Below are positions 1 through 11,610 of a stretch of DNA of 64,000 nt, in pieces. Made by a program: the position numbers and the translations under genes. Origin of the DNA: Excoecaria cochinchinensis (lineage: Eukaryota; Streptophyta; Magnoliopsida; Malpighiales; Euphorbiaceae); assembly GCA_947683425.1 (NCBI GenBank), contig CANTUQ010000003.1, positions 2,232,001 through 2,296,000 on the forward strand, given 5' to 3'. Below the pieces are notes generated by a model. The model was not told the DNA's origin, made no database searches, and worked only from the letters and a program-made list of their open reading frames with translations. Position 1 is the stretch's first letter. Each line of letters opens with the position of its first letter.

Positions 1-1285
1 TTAAAAACTTACCTTGACTTACCTTGCGGTACGGATTGATCATGCAATAACTTACGCACACGCAGACACTAAGCTGAAGCATACACAGAGACATACATAT
101 GACCATTCAACGAAAGCATAAGCGAAATAATAAAACAAAGGAAAACAAAACATAAAACATACTAACTATTACATTCCCAAAAGAAAACTCAAGACCAAAA
201 CATAATTAATTACATATACAACGCTACAGAATTACAAAAGCTGAAATACAGAAGCTGAACAAAAATACAGAACTTCTAACTCCTACGTGGCCGACCTTGC
301 AGAAGCGCGACTCGAACAGAACCAAACCTGTCACCTGCACGGAAAGGAAATCCGTGCTAAGCGATAAACGCTTAGTGGGGAGAACACACAAGAGTATGGA
401 CGGCCATTCACAATGGTCGTCAAGGCAAAACACATTCAGATGACAAATGCGGATATTCATCACAAATATGATCATGCTGGCATAGTAAAGGCATTCAATC
501 GATAACTCACAAACAAACCATAACCTCATGTCCAGGATAGACCATTACAGACATACTACAGTATACGTCACAAGCATCATCGTGTTGAACTACATATTAT
601 ATCACATGCATAAACCTACAGGGGTATCAAATAATAACATCTTACCGTGCGGTGCCACAAGAGCTTTACACAAGCAATTGACGTAATTAAGTACCTATAC
701 AGGAACTGACAACCCAATCATCATGTTGAGAGTACTAGCTATTGAACATACTTAGACATGCCAAACACATATACTAGTCAAATATCCAAAGGATAACATT
801 TAGAGCATCACAATACCGCTGCGCAACTCTAATATATTAAGCATCATGCAAAAACACTCTGATAGCGGAGACTGAAGGCATAATCAATTAGTATTACATT
901 CATATCATCATCATGCAGAAAGTACAGTAATCATCACATACTTACCATCACAACTGCTTCGGTTCACATGCTAATAATTAACAAAACATGTTTAAGTCAC
1001 ATACATAAATACTCTAGTCGCATCATGATCAAAGCATTCAGAAACTTATAACAAATCACATGACAAGTACGGATAATCATGTTAACTATCAAATCATGCT
1101 GACATAATACAGACATACATGCTGAAGCCCATATTCACATTCATATACATATAAACTGATTCCTGAAATCCTTTTCATAATCAATCGGATATCACATTCT
1201 GATAGCTATTTCAAAACAGTTTAAACAAACCATCAAAGCACCTGCTGACTCACAATAGTGGATAACGAGTGTACTGAACTGATTA

Positions 1286-1523
1286 GTACCTTACGGGTAC
1301 AAGTCGGCCAAAGGGTACCTTACGGGTACGAATCGAAAACCATTTTATTTATCACAAAAGTATTTTACTGATGGGGGATCTTAACCCGATCCAAATTCAT
1401 TAAAAAGGATCACGAGGATCCGTACTGAGGGGGGGTTCGCGAGGAACCATACGGGGGACCTGATCAGGGTCCAAACGTTCAAAGGGCGCTGCAGCTACTG
1501 AAGGCTCTATTAGGCATGCCTAA
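1286..1523 (-). other. Hairpin chain in LTR of A (left copy)
   Basis: Successive short inverted repeats: GTACC-TTACG-GGTAC at 1286-1300 and again from about 1315, GGATC/GATCC at 1376-1392, GGATC/GATCC at 1407-1421, GGTTC/GAACC at 1434-1448, GGACC/GGTCC with loop TGATCAG at 1456-1472, and the perfect 14-mer TTAGGCATGCCTAA at 1510-1523. An invariant GTGGATAACGAGT stands just before it. Equivalent chains occur in the LTRs of B and C. It lies about 70-310 bases downstream of the minus-strand TATA-like run, so it may be in the R/U5 leader. Confidence 0.75.
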
Positions 1524-2378
1524 CTATCCACTAGACTAACTCTCGCAGGTCATGCATAAAACAATTCACGCTTCGAGTCGCATAACGCATAAATATATAT
1601 ACACATCATGCATAACTAGAGAATGATAAACATATAAATATGTTCATGAAGTTGGTCATATATCATTCAATTGTCATTGCAAAACATAATACAGTCTATA
1701 CCTTTTTAACATTTAACAATATTCTAAAGCATACCAAGAATCAGGTATAAAAGCACTAACATACCAAACACTGTCAATACAAAACCTAATCATGCATCAG
1801 GTGACAATAACTAAATATAAATCAAGCATAGTCCAAATTACATTTAAACATAACACACTGAGTTCAAAGGCTAAAGCATAATATCAAACAAAGCTCATAC
1901 AAGTCATATGTAGAAGCATGCAATAGTTCCCTTAATCACATTTTAGCAATACTCATCAAATTAAAGTATGTCATGAACACATGTGGAATCATATTATGCC
2001 AATGACCAATAACGTATAATCTGAATCATGGAATGATACAATACTCTTAAACATGGCATGTTATTCTAGGTAAGAATCCGATCACGGACAGGCATAACAT
2101 AATGCTGAACACAACTAAAATAGGCTAACCAATCAGATAAGATAGCACACAGTAGAGAAAAGAGTCATAAAAGCATTAGAAAGTCATTTTATAATAAACT
2201 AGTCACGGGGGAACAAATCAGAACAGAAAAGCCATACAGGAGCATATAACAGTATGACATAATTTATACAGCAGTGAAGACTCATACAGAAGAGATAGGA
2301 AATTCATTTTGGTTAAAACTGGGCAAAAATCGGAAAAAGGAGCTGAAGAGGGGTCGGTCACTGACTGACCTCAAAGGG

Positions 2379-2840
2379 GTCACGTCGTGACCTAGTGTCA
2401 CGTCTCGAGACCTGCTAGAGAGTCACGGGACGTGACTCTATGTCACGCTTGGCCTTCATAAGAGTCACTCCGTGACTCTAAGTCACGAGACGTGACTTCC
2501 CTCTCACAGAGAGAGGAGTCACGCTTCGCGACTGGAGTCACGCCATGCCTTTTACCAGAGTCACGTCGTGACTCTAAGTCAAGAGACGTGACTTCCCTCT
2601 CACAGAGAGAGTCACGCTTCGCGACTAAGGGTCACGCTTGCCCTTCACAAGAGTCACGTCGTGACTCTAAGTCACGAGACGTGACTTGCCTCCCTCAAGG
2701 CAGTCACGCTTCGCAACTGGGAGTCACGCCGCGCGATCACGTCCAGCCCGCCGAGAAATCACACGTCGTGACTAGGAGACGGAGTCACGTGGCGTGACTG
2801 GGAGTCACGTCTCGTGGCTTGTCTCTCTCAGGGAAGTCAC
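2379..2840 (-). repeat. GTCACG palindrome array in U3 of A (left copy)
   Basis: A dense run of GTCACG and CGTGAC pairs, for example GTCACG-T-CGTGAC, GTCACG-AGA-CGTGAC and GAGTCACG-GGA-CGTGACTC, with spacers of 1-5 bases and irregular filler between units. Several of the few differences from the right LTR lie here (for instance ACTCCG against ACGCCG, CAAGAG against CACGAG). Arrays of different sequence occupy comparable places in B and C. Confidence 0.85.
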
Positions 2841-3941
2841 GACACACTGGGAATGGGAAATTCCACAGAAACGCGATTTTCCATTCCCAGCTACCCAGAA
2901 TTCAACGAAACTCGATAAAACCATTTTCAATCTGATTCAAAACACATCCAAACTCATCTTACCTTTCAATCGATGTCCCAAACAGCATAAACAAGTTAAT
3001 TGCAACTTAATTCAACAATCAAATCAACCAAAATCATATATAGACATATTTAATTCCTTTAAGAACATAAACCCTAACAAATAACAGTAAGTTCAAAACC
3101 TAAACTCAGAACTTCAATTCAATACTTGTCATGCATTACTAACACATCTACTCACTTAATCATGCATATACTCATTCTAAAACACACCGAATTCCATAAT
3201 TTAGACAATACAACTCATTTATAACCTTGGTGAGAAATAGGGCAGAGACATTCTACTGAGATTGAAGAACACAGAAGTTCAAACATTGCATGCCATCCAA
3301 AACACTCCCAAACCTGAAATCGAAGGTCCAAAATCAGCTTCAAGATCAGTCCTCAATCCTTTCCTTGCCTTTACTTTGCTTCTTCATGCAATCCAAAGCT
3401 GGCACAACAAAACCCACAAATCCTTAGTTCAAACCCTAATTGAAGTAAAACCAGGAAGATGAAGAAGAAAATCAGTACGTTAAACTCCAACTTACCTCTT
3501 CAAGCAAAGTACAAACTCCACCAAGCCAACCACAACCCAAGCCAACGGGAATGAAAGGAAAAACAAAGAGAAAGGAGAAGAGAAGAAGAAGAAGGAGCGT
3601 GAGATGAGGGACACGGGAAAGCCAAACCAAAAATCTGTGTTCCCTCTTCTCTCTTCTTCTTTTTCTTCTTTTTTTCTTCTTTCAATGCTCACCTAACAGT
3701 CCACATGGCAGATCCTAATTAGACCACAATCTCCACTAAGACAATTCTAAATCCATTAATGCTCTTAAGTCCTTAAACAAATTACACTTCATTCACTTAC
3801 ACAATTCTTTCCTTACAAACCTAATTATCTTTTCCATTAGGTCCTAAACACTCCAACTTTCTCAAGCACAAATTACCGAAATACCCTTCCGATCCCGACT
3901 TAGCATGCAAAATCCGACCAGGGCTATTTTGGGGTGTGACA

Positions 3942-3978
3942 ACTCTTCCCTCCTAAAAGAATTTCGTCCTCGAAATTC
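3942..3978 (-). other. Polypurine tract and adjoining inverted repeat of A
   Basis: On the minus strand AGGAGGGAAGAGT abuts the LTR and would prime plus-strand DNA synthesis. At 3959-3978 lies GAATTTCG-TCCT-CGAAATTC, an inverted repeat also found at the same place in B and C. In C it encodes the polyprotein tail NFEDEI. Confidence 0.82.
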
Positions 3979-4020
3979 ACAGCGAAACACTTACATCCAC
4001 ACAACCCAAACAAACAAAAC

Positions 4021-4602
4021 TTACTTAAACAAAAGCTTGCAACGCAACTTACCAGAAGAATCTGCGGTCTCCTTCGAATCCTTGCTAGATGCTACAAACT
4101 CTGTAGGCACTCGAGAAGATCTGAGCAAATCCTCCACTTCCTTTCTAGCTTGCCCAGCTAGACTCTCACACATCTTCTTAGGACAACCGGCGATCCGATG
4201 TTCCATACTGCCACACCTGAAACAAGCACCTGAAAGCTTCCGACATGGACCACGATGTCGCTTCTGACAGTGTTGACATAAAAGCGACAACCACTTCCTA
4301 CACTTGATCCCATGTTGCTTCTGACATTGTTGATACATCGAAGATTCTCGAACCCTTTTCCCTGTTGACACTTCACTAACCGATCCTTTTCTCTTCTGAG
4401 GAACATGCCGCACAACTTCTTGAGAGGCACGAGGAGCAGTCAACCTATCCAAAATCCGAATCAATCCTTGCACTAGAGCCCTATCTTCCGAAACACAACC
4501 AGAATCTTCAACTGGAAGACGCTCAGAAACATCCTTATCAGCACTAACTCGATTCACACTTTCTGTTGTCTCGCCCACATTCTCACTAGGATCAGACTCC
4601 AT
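4021..4602 (-). CDS. gag: Capsid-less Gag-derived zinc-knuckle protein of A
   Basis: An intact 193-residue ORF starts with MESD, like the Gag starts of B (MDSD) and C (MESA). Residues 1 to about 65 follow the same leader, ending in an ILDRLTAPRAS stretch matching VLERVTAPKAP in B. The whole capsid region then drops out and the ORF continues directly into nucleocapsid-like zinc motifs. I see two copies of C-x2-C-x3-H-x4-C type (the first incomplete) and one CCHC knuckle, CFRCGSMEHRIAGC. The tail is unlike the protease of its relatives. Expected role: binding element RNA rather than forming particles. The frame is open in a nearly identical-LTR element, which suggests it may still matter for mobility. 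It could instead be a chance survivor of deletion. The start is the first ATG after the primer site and matches the relatives. Confidence 0.8.
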   Translation of the reverse strand: MESDPSENVGETTESVNRVSADKDVSERLPVEDSGCVSEDRALVQGLIRILDRLTAPRASQEVVRHVPQKRKGSVSEVSTGKRVRESSMYQQCQKQHGIKCRKWLSLLCQHCQKRHRGPCRKLSGACFRCGSMEHRIAGCPKKMCESLAGQARKEVEDLLRSSRVPTEFVASSKDSKETADSSGKLRCKLLFK

Positions 4603-4710
4603 CTAGACATGACACAAAACAAGACGCATCTGCATTAGGCCACGACACAAAACCGACTCTCATGCAAAGACTCAACACATAACAAACAACACACCCAGAA
4701 CCATCAAACC

Positions 4711-4725
4711 TGGGCTCTGATACCA
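4711..4725 (-). other. Primer binding site of A (initiator Met tRNA type)
   Basis: The minus strand reads TGGTATCAGAGCCCA, complementary to the 3' end of plant initiator methionine tRNA. It lies five bases inside the 5' LTR (right copy), and this fixes the element orientation. Confidence 0.9.
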
Positions 4726-6151
4726 CTAACTGTAACACCCCCATCGCCGTCCCCGTTGGAAGGACGCCGACGGACGCGCTACCCGATGCTCACTCATACA
4801 GATATGCACATGCACAATGCGGAAGCAGGCATTCATACATAACAAACATACAGAAATACGGGTTAATTAAAAACTTACCTTGACTTACCTTGCGGTACGG
4901 ATTGATCATGCAATAACTTACGCACACGCAGACACTAAGCTGAAGCATACACAGAGACATACATATGACCATTCAACGAAAGCATAAGCGAAATAATAAA
5001 ACAAAGGAAAACAAAACATAAAACATACTAACTATTACATTCCCAAAAGAAAACTCATGACCAAAACATAATTAATTACATATACAACGCTACAGAATTA
5101 CAAAAGCTGAAATACAGAAGCTGAACAAAAATACAGAACTTCTAACTCCTACGTGGCCGACCTTGCAGAAGCGCGACTCGAACAGAACCAAACCTGCCAC
5201 CTGCACGGAAAGGAAATCCGTGCTAAGCGATAAACGCTTAGTGGGGAGAACACACAAGAGTATGGACGGCCATTCACAATGGTCGTCAAGGCAAAACACA
5301 TTCAGATGACAAATGCGGATATTCATCACAAATATGATCATGCTGGCATAGTAAAGGCATTCAATCGATAACTCACAAACAAACCATAACCTCATGTCCA
5401 GGATAGACCATTACAGACATACTACAGTATACGTCACAAGCATCATCGTGTTGAACTACATATTATATCACATGCATAAACCTACAGGGGTATCAAATAA
5501 TAACATCTTACCGTGCGGTGCCACAAGAGCTTTACACAAGCAATTGACGTAATTAAGTACCTATGCAGGAACTGACAACCCAATCATCATGTTGAGAGTA
5601 CTAGCTATTGAACATACTTAGACATGCCAAACACATATACTAGTCAAATATCCAAAGGATAACATTTAGAGCATCACAATACCGCTGCGCAACTCTAATA
5701 TATTAAGCATCATGCAAAAACACTCTGATAGCGGAGACTGAAGGCATAATCAATTAGTATTACATTCATATCATCATCATGCAGAAAGTACAGTAATCAT
5801 CACATACTTACCATCACAACTGCTTCGGTTCACATGCTAATAATTAACAAAACATGTTTAAGTCACATACATAAATACTCTAGTCGCATCATGATCAAAG
5901 CATTCAGAAACTTATAACAAATCACATGACAAGTACGGATAATCATGTTAACTATCAAATCATGCTGACATAATACAGACATACATGCTGAAGCCCATAT
6001 TCACATTCATATACATATAAACTGATTCCTGAAATCCTTTTTATAATCAATCGGATATCACATTCTGATAGCTATTTCAAAACAGTATAAACAAACCATC
6101 AAAGCACCTGCTGACTCACAATAGTGGATAACGAGTGTACTGAACTGATTA

Positions 6152-6389
6152 GTACCTTACGTGTACAACTCAGCCAAAGGGTACCTTACGGGTACGAATC
6201 GAAAACCATTTTATTTATCACAAAAGTATTTTACTGATGGGGGATCTTAACCCGATCCAAATTCATTAAAAAGGATCACGAGGATCCGTACTGAGGGGGG
6301 GTTCGCGAGGAACCATACGGGGGACCTGATCAGGGTCCAAACGTTCAAAGGGCGCTGCAGCTACTGAAGGCTCTATTAGGCATGCCTAA
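6152..6389 (-). other. Hairpin chain in LTR of A (right copy)
   Basis: The same chain as in the left LTR. The first unit has decayed to GTACC-TTACG-TGTAC; the others are unchanged, including GGACC-TGATCAG-GGTCC and TTAGGCATGCCTAA at the end. Confidence 0.75.
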
Positions 6390-7244
6390 CTATCCACTAG
6401 ACTGACTCTCGCAGGTCATGCATAAAACAATTCACGCTTCGAGTCGCATAACGCGTAAATATATATACACATCATGCATAACTAGAGAATGATAAACATA
6501 TAAATATGTTCATGAAGTTGGTCATATATCATTCAATTGTCATTGCAAAACATAATACAGTCTATACCTTTTTAACATTTAACAATATTCTAAAGCATAC
6601 CAAGAATCAGGTATAAAAGCACTAACATACCAAACACTGTCAATACAAAACCTAATCATGCATCAGGTGACGATAACTAAATATAAATCAAGCATAGTCC
6701 AAATTACATTTAAACATAACACACTGAGTTCAAAGGCTAAAGCATAATATCAAACAAAGCTCATACAAGTCATATGTAGAAGCATGCAATAGTTCCCTTA
6801 ATCACATTTTAGCAATACTCATCAAATTAAAGTATGTCATGAACACATGTGGAATCATATTATGCCAATGACCAATAACGTATAATCTGAATCATGGAAT
6901 GATACAATACTCTTAAACATGGCATGTTATTCTAGGTAAGAATCTGATCACGGACAGGCATAACATAATGTTGAACACAACTAAAATAGGCTAACCAATC
7001 AGATAAGATAGCACACAGTAGAGAAAAGAGTCATAAAAGCATTAGAAAGTCATTTTATAATAAACTAGTCACGGGGGAACAAATCAGAACAGAAAAGCCA
7101 TACAGGAGCATATAACAGTATGACATAATTTATACAGCAGTGAAGACTCATACAGAAGAGATAGGAAATTCATTTTGGTTAAAACTGGGCAAAAATCGGA
7201 AAAAGGAGCTGAAGAGGGGTCGGTCACTGACTGACCTCAAAGGG

Positions 7245-7706
7245 GTCACGTCGTGACCTAGTGTCACGTCTCGTGACCTGCTAGAGAGTCACGGGACGTG
7301 ACTCTATGTCACGCTTGGCCTTCATAAGAGTCACGCCGTGACTCTAAGTCACGAAACGTGACTTCCCTCTCACAGAGAGAGGAGTCACGCTTCGCGACTG
7401 GAGTCACGCCATGCCTTTTACCAGAGTCACGTCGTGACTCTAAGTCACGAGACGTGACTTCCCTCTCACAGAGAGAGTCACGCTTCGCGACTAAGGGTCA
7501 CGCTTGCCCTTCACAAGAGTCACGTCATGACTCTAAGTCACGAGACGTGACTTGCCTCCCTCAAGGCAGTCACGCTTCGCAACTGGGAGTCACGCCGCGC
7601 GATCACGTCCAGCCCACCGAGAAATCACACGTCGCGACTAGGAGACGGAGTCACGTGGCGTGACTGGGAGTCACGTCTCGTGGCTTGTCTCTCTCAGGGA
7701 AGTCAC
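7245..7706 (-). repeat. GTCACG palindrome array in U3 of A (right copy)
   Basis: The same array as 2379-2840, with several substitutions that make or break individual palindromes. It lies about 1.1-1.6 kb from the U3 end of the LTR. Confidence 0.85.
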
Positions 7707-8807
7707 GACACACTGGGAATGGGAAATTCCATAGAAACGCGATTTTCCATTCCCAGCTACCCAGAATTCAACGAAACTCGATAAAACCATTTTCAATCTG
7801 ATTCAAAACACATCCAAACTCATCTTACCTTTCAATCGATGTCCCAAACAGCATAAACAAGTTAATTGCAACTTAATTCAACAATCAAATCAACCAAAAT
7901 CATATATAGACATATTTAATTCCTTTAAGAACATAAACCCTAACAAATAACAGTAAGTTCCAAACCTAAACTCAGAACTTCAATTCAATACTTGTCATGC
8001 ATTACTAACACATCTACTCACTTAATCATGCATATACTCATTCTAAAACACACCGAATTCCATAATTTAGACAATACAACTCATTTATAACCTTGGTGAG
8101 AAATAGGGCAGAGACATTCTACTGAGATTGAAGAACACAGAAGTTCAAACATTGCATGCAATCCAAAACACTCCCAAACCTGAAATCGAAGGTCCAAAAT
8201 CAGCTTCAAGATCAGTCCTCAATCCTTTCCTTGCCTTTACTTTGCTTCTTCATGCAATCCAAAGCTTGCACAACAAAACCCACAAATCCTTAGTTCAAAC
8301 CCTAATTGAAGTAAAACCAGGAAGATGAAGAAGAAAATCAGTACGTTAAACTCCAACTTACCTCTTCAAGCAAAGTACAAACTCCACCAAGCCAACCACA
8401 ACCCAAGCCAACGGGAATGAAAGGAAAAACAAAGAGAAAGGAGAAGAGAAGAAGAAGAAGGAGCGTGAGATGAGGGACACGGGAAAGCCAAACCAAAAAT
8501 CTGTGTTCCCTCTTCTCTCTTCTTCTTTTTCTTCTTTTTTTCTTCTTTCAATGCTCACCTAACAGTCCACATGGCAGATCCTAATTAGACCACAACCTCC
8601 ACTAAGACCATTCTAAATCCATTAATGCTCTTAAGTCCTTAAACAAATTACACTTCATTCACTTACACAATTCTTTCCTTACAAACCTAATTATCTTTTC
8701 AATTAGGTCCTAAACACTCCAACTTTCTCAAGCACAAATTACCGAAATACCCTTCCGATCCCGACTTAGCATGCAAAATCCGACCAGGGCTATTTTGGGG
8801 TGTGACA

Positions 8808-9812
8808 ATAATAATAATAATAATAAGAAATGAGAAGTAAAAAAAATAAAAGATCTAAAAGAATTTACATGATAATTAATTAATTGGAAACAAAAAATTA
8901 AATCAAAAAAATAAATTATGAATTGAGCTAAGAATGCTTACCCTTAAAATTTAACTTAACGAAATGAAGGTAAGATCCAATTTCTTGTCTTAATTGTAAG
9001 AATATATTAGAAAAATAAAATATTGAAAATGAATTTTTACTCAAGAACAAATAATTGATTTATTTGTCTCAAAGTAAAAAAAATTGTTAAATGAAAAGAA
9101 GAAAATTCCCAAGAACAAAAATTATTCTTTTTGCCTTAAGAATTAATTTGAAAAAATTGTTTAGAAACTTGAGAGAATTTATTTTTTGAGAGAAGAAAGA
9201 AGAAGAAAATAATTTTTTTAAAGAAAATCCCACTTAATTCTCTCTCTAAAAATAATTTTATACCTCCCCAAAAAATTAGATTTTTTAATGAAAAAATTAA
9301 AATCAATTTAATTTTCATAACCATAAAAAACTGATAAATTTTAAAGGTTGGAAAATAAAAGGTTTTAGAATTAAATTTTATGAAAAAATGAAGAAAAGGC
9401 ATTAAAAATGAAGAAAAAATGGCCAAAATGGCCAAAAAGGCTGTCGGGGGCGAAATCGAGCGCACAGGGGTGAGCGACACCCGTCGGCGCCCCCGACGGG
9501 CGTCGCTCACGTACAGTACGCGCGCTGGGCACTGCACGTCGCCCAGCGTGTACTGGGGCGATGCAGCAACCCCGACACTCGCAAATTTTTTTTTTTAAAT
9601 AAATTCTAAAAAAACTATAATTTTAAAACATACCCTTTTTGTCTCAAAATAATTTTTAAAATATTTTTCAAATATATTTTTATTTATTTCTAATAAATCA
9701 ATCCGACAAGGAAATCGTCACTTCCAACTTTCATTTTTGCCTATAAACAGACATACTTAATTTCATCATTGGGTAATCCTGATCTAGACTGCTCCGGGAC
9801 CCGGTGTCTACA
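8808..9812 (-). repeat. Remnant of a Tat/Ogre-like LTR
   Basis: The last 40 bases (GGGTAATCCTGATCTAG, then GCTCCGGGACCCGG and GTGTCTACA) are close to the outer LTR end of element D at about 34670-34708, and reverse-complementary to the start of the E LTR at 59468. As in D and E a GC-rich palindrome island (9440-9570) lies a few hundred bases from this end in otherwise very AT-rich DNA. I see no partner LTR or internal region. The left boundary is probably truncated by element A. The AT-rich ORF at 9136-9537 is not convincing. Confidence 0.6.
9470..9510. other. Long GC-rich hairpin in the LTR remnant
   Basis: Arms 9470-9487 and 9493-9510 are 18 bases each with a single mismatch, around spacer CGCCC. 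The arms contain CCGACGGG, the same core as the palindromes of element D. Flanking GC-rich sequence has weaker repeats of GTCGC and GCGAC. Confidence 0.8.
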
Positions 9813-10019
9813 GCCAAGTGCATTAAGATTTCACTTTCTATGAAACTCAAGAGTAGGAACCATCAGGATCACTCCATCCGAGTAGGAGGGAGTTAGAGGA
9901 AGAAAGTTGAAACCTTTATCCTCCGAACAATCCGAATGTTCGTGATCCTATTTTTAGTGAGAGTATTACTAACTCCAGTGGGAGTCTAGAACATGGTCCC
10001 ATTGGGAGCATTCCGAATT

Positions 10020-11610
10020 ATGATGAATGTATGAGACATATTTATCAAGATTTGGAACCACGAAAATCTAAAAGGATAAGTGTTCCACGCCAATAATTTC
10101 AAATCGAATGGTCGAACGAAGCTCTTTCAGCTAACCCACAAGATGAGAAAAAGCCTAAAAATATTCAAAAGTCTCTTTCATGCCCACCTAAGGGAAAATG
10201 GATTAAAGCAATGGAAGAAGAAATGGAATCTATGAGAACAAACCATGTTTGGGAACTGGCTTACCTACCAAAGGGATCCAAACCAACTGGGAACAAATGG
10301 ATTCTCAAAGTGAAGTGAAAGGCTGATAGAAGTATCGAAAGATATAAGACTCGGCCAGTCACTAAGTGGTTCACATAACATGAGAGGATTGACTATAAGG
10401 AGTCCTTCTCTCCTATTGTAAGATTTACATCTATAAAGTTAATTCTAGCCATAGTGGCGAGTTTAAACCTAGAGCTACATCAAATGAATGTGAAGACTAC
10501 TTTTCTTGATGGAGAATTGGATGAAGAAATCTACACGGAAGATGCCTATAGGTTTCATCGAAAATGGCAGCAAACATAAGATTTGCCAATTAATGACTTC
10601 AATCTATGGCCTTAAACAGTCTTTAGGACAATGGTACTTGAGATTTCAAGATACAATCATGTCGAATGATAAAAGCTCTAAAAGGTAAAAATGACAAAGG
10701 GTACATAAATGAAATCAAAGATTAGTTATCGTCCAACTTTGAGATGAAAGATATGGGTCAACCATATTACATTCTTGAAGTTAAGATTTCAAGATATTAC
10801 TCGAGAAGGTTATTGTCTCTTTCTCAAGAGACATATATCAACAAAGTCCTTGAATGTTTAATACGCAAAGCTACAAACCCATAGATAACCCCATTGCCAA
10901 GAATCAATTTCTTAGCAAAGATGTGTGTCCTATGCCGGAAGAAATGGAATGTATGAGGAATGTTCCATATGCTAGTGTCGTGTATTATGTATGCAATATT
11001 GTGTACAAGACATGATACATGTTTATGTAGTGGGCATGGTAAGTAGATATCAATCTAACCCAGGCAAAGCACATTGAAAGCAGTTTAAAAGGATACTTAG
11101 ATACCTCAAAGGTACAACAAACTATTCTCTCCGTTATTAAGGCAAGGATCTGCAATTGAGAGGATAAACAGATGTTGATTGTGCAGGAGATGTGGATGAG
11201 AGAAAATCCACTTTAGGTTTGATATTCTTAATTGATAAGAGTGCCATATCATGGAGTATTAAGAAACAAACCTATGTAGCTCAATCAACAATGGAAGCTG
11301 TCACTTCCTCAGTTGCGGTACAAGAGGTAGTTTGGCTAAAATAGTTTATAGACCATTTAAAGTTAACTACCTCAAAGGAACCAGTGACAATCTATAGTTA
11401 CAGTCAGTCGTCGATAGCTTGAATAAAAAAAATCCAAAATTTGATAGTAGGACTAAGCATATTAAAATTAAGTATCAATACATGAGAGATATTATTACAC
11501 GAGGAAAAGTGAACTTAAAGTATGTTTCTATGCATGATATGATTGTAGATTCATTAATAAAACCTATAATGAGAGATGTGTTTTAAAAGACACATTAGAT
11601 CTCAAGGTTT
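10020..11610 (+). pseudogene. pol: Ty1/copia reverse transcriptase and RNase H remnant
   Basis: Broken frames on the plus strand match the copia RT/RNase H domain in order: KWIKAMEEEMESM near 10200, a VKTTFLDGELDEEIY block near 10490 (family form DVKTAFLNGDLEEEIY), IYGLKQSLGQWYLRF near 10600, RNase H motifs DVDERKSTLGL and STMEAV at about 11190-11310, and the terminal LKYVSMHDMIVDSLIKP near 11520-11570. Many stop codons and frame changes separate them, so no product is possible. The gag, protease and integrase parts are missing or unrecognisable; 9830-10020 may hold the decayed region just before RT. The order fits a plus-strand element. Confidence 0.8.

Larger units (their letters stand above)
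1..3941 (-). repeat. Element A, left LTR (3' LTR, cut by window edge)
   Basis: It aligns base for base to 4867-8807, so the first 136 bases are missing. It ends TGTGACA at 3941. It contains, in plus order, the AAGCG/CGCTT hairpin near 359-380, the hairpin chain 1286-1523, a TATA-like run on the minus strand near 1590-1602, the palindrome array 2379-2840 and a GAA-rich tract near 3575-3600. Short ORFs inside it are chance or translate the palindrome array. Confidence 0.93.
1..8807 (-). mobile_element. Element A: non-autonomous Tekay-like Ty3/gypsy element
   Basis: Two direct repeats (1-3941 and 4731-8807, constant offset 4866) flank a 789 bp interior. The minus orientation follows from an initiator-Met-type primer site beside the right LTR and a polypurine tract beside the left one. 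The interior holds one short gag-derived ORF and no protease, RT, RNase H or integrase, so the element must depend on enzymes from a relative; B and C have similar gag ends and LTR motifs. By eye the LTRs differ at about 25-30 of 3941 sites (near 99.3 percent identity), so insertion was recent. The far left LTR end and its target duplication lie outside the window. The architecture fits the published TR-GAG class of non-autonomous LTR elements. Confidence 0.9.
4731..8807 (-). repeat. Element A, right LTR (5' LTR, complete, 4077 bp)
   Basis: It runs from TGTAACACCC to GGTGTGACA. At over 4 kb it is much longer than the 2.3-2.5 kb LTRs of the related B and C; the extra length lies mostly between the hairpin chain and the palindrome array and in the AT-rich U3. 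The hairpin AAGCG-ATAAA-CGCTT followed by AGTGGGG near 5225-5246 recurs in B and, shortened, in C. The base run after the end is a short ATA microsatellite. Confidence 0.93.

Noticed and set aside
4711..4725. tRNA gene fragment matching initiator Met
   Set aside because: Only the 3' terminal complement is present, at the exact place of a primer binding site; no cloverleaf around it.
9136..9537. 133-residue minus-strand ORF
   Set aside because: AT-rich, Phe/Lys-biased, inside an LTR remnant, no recognised motif.
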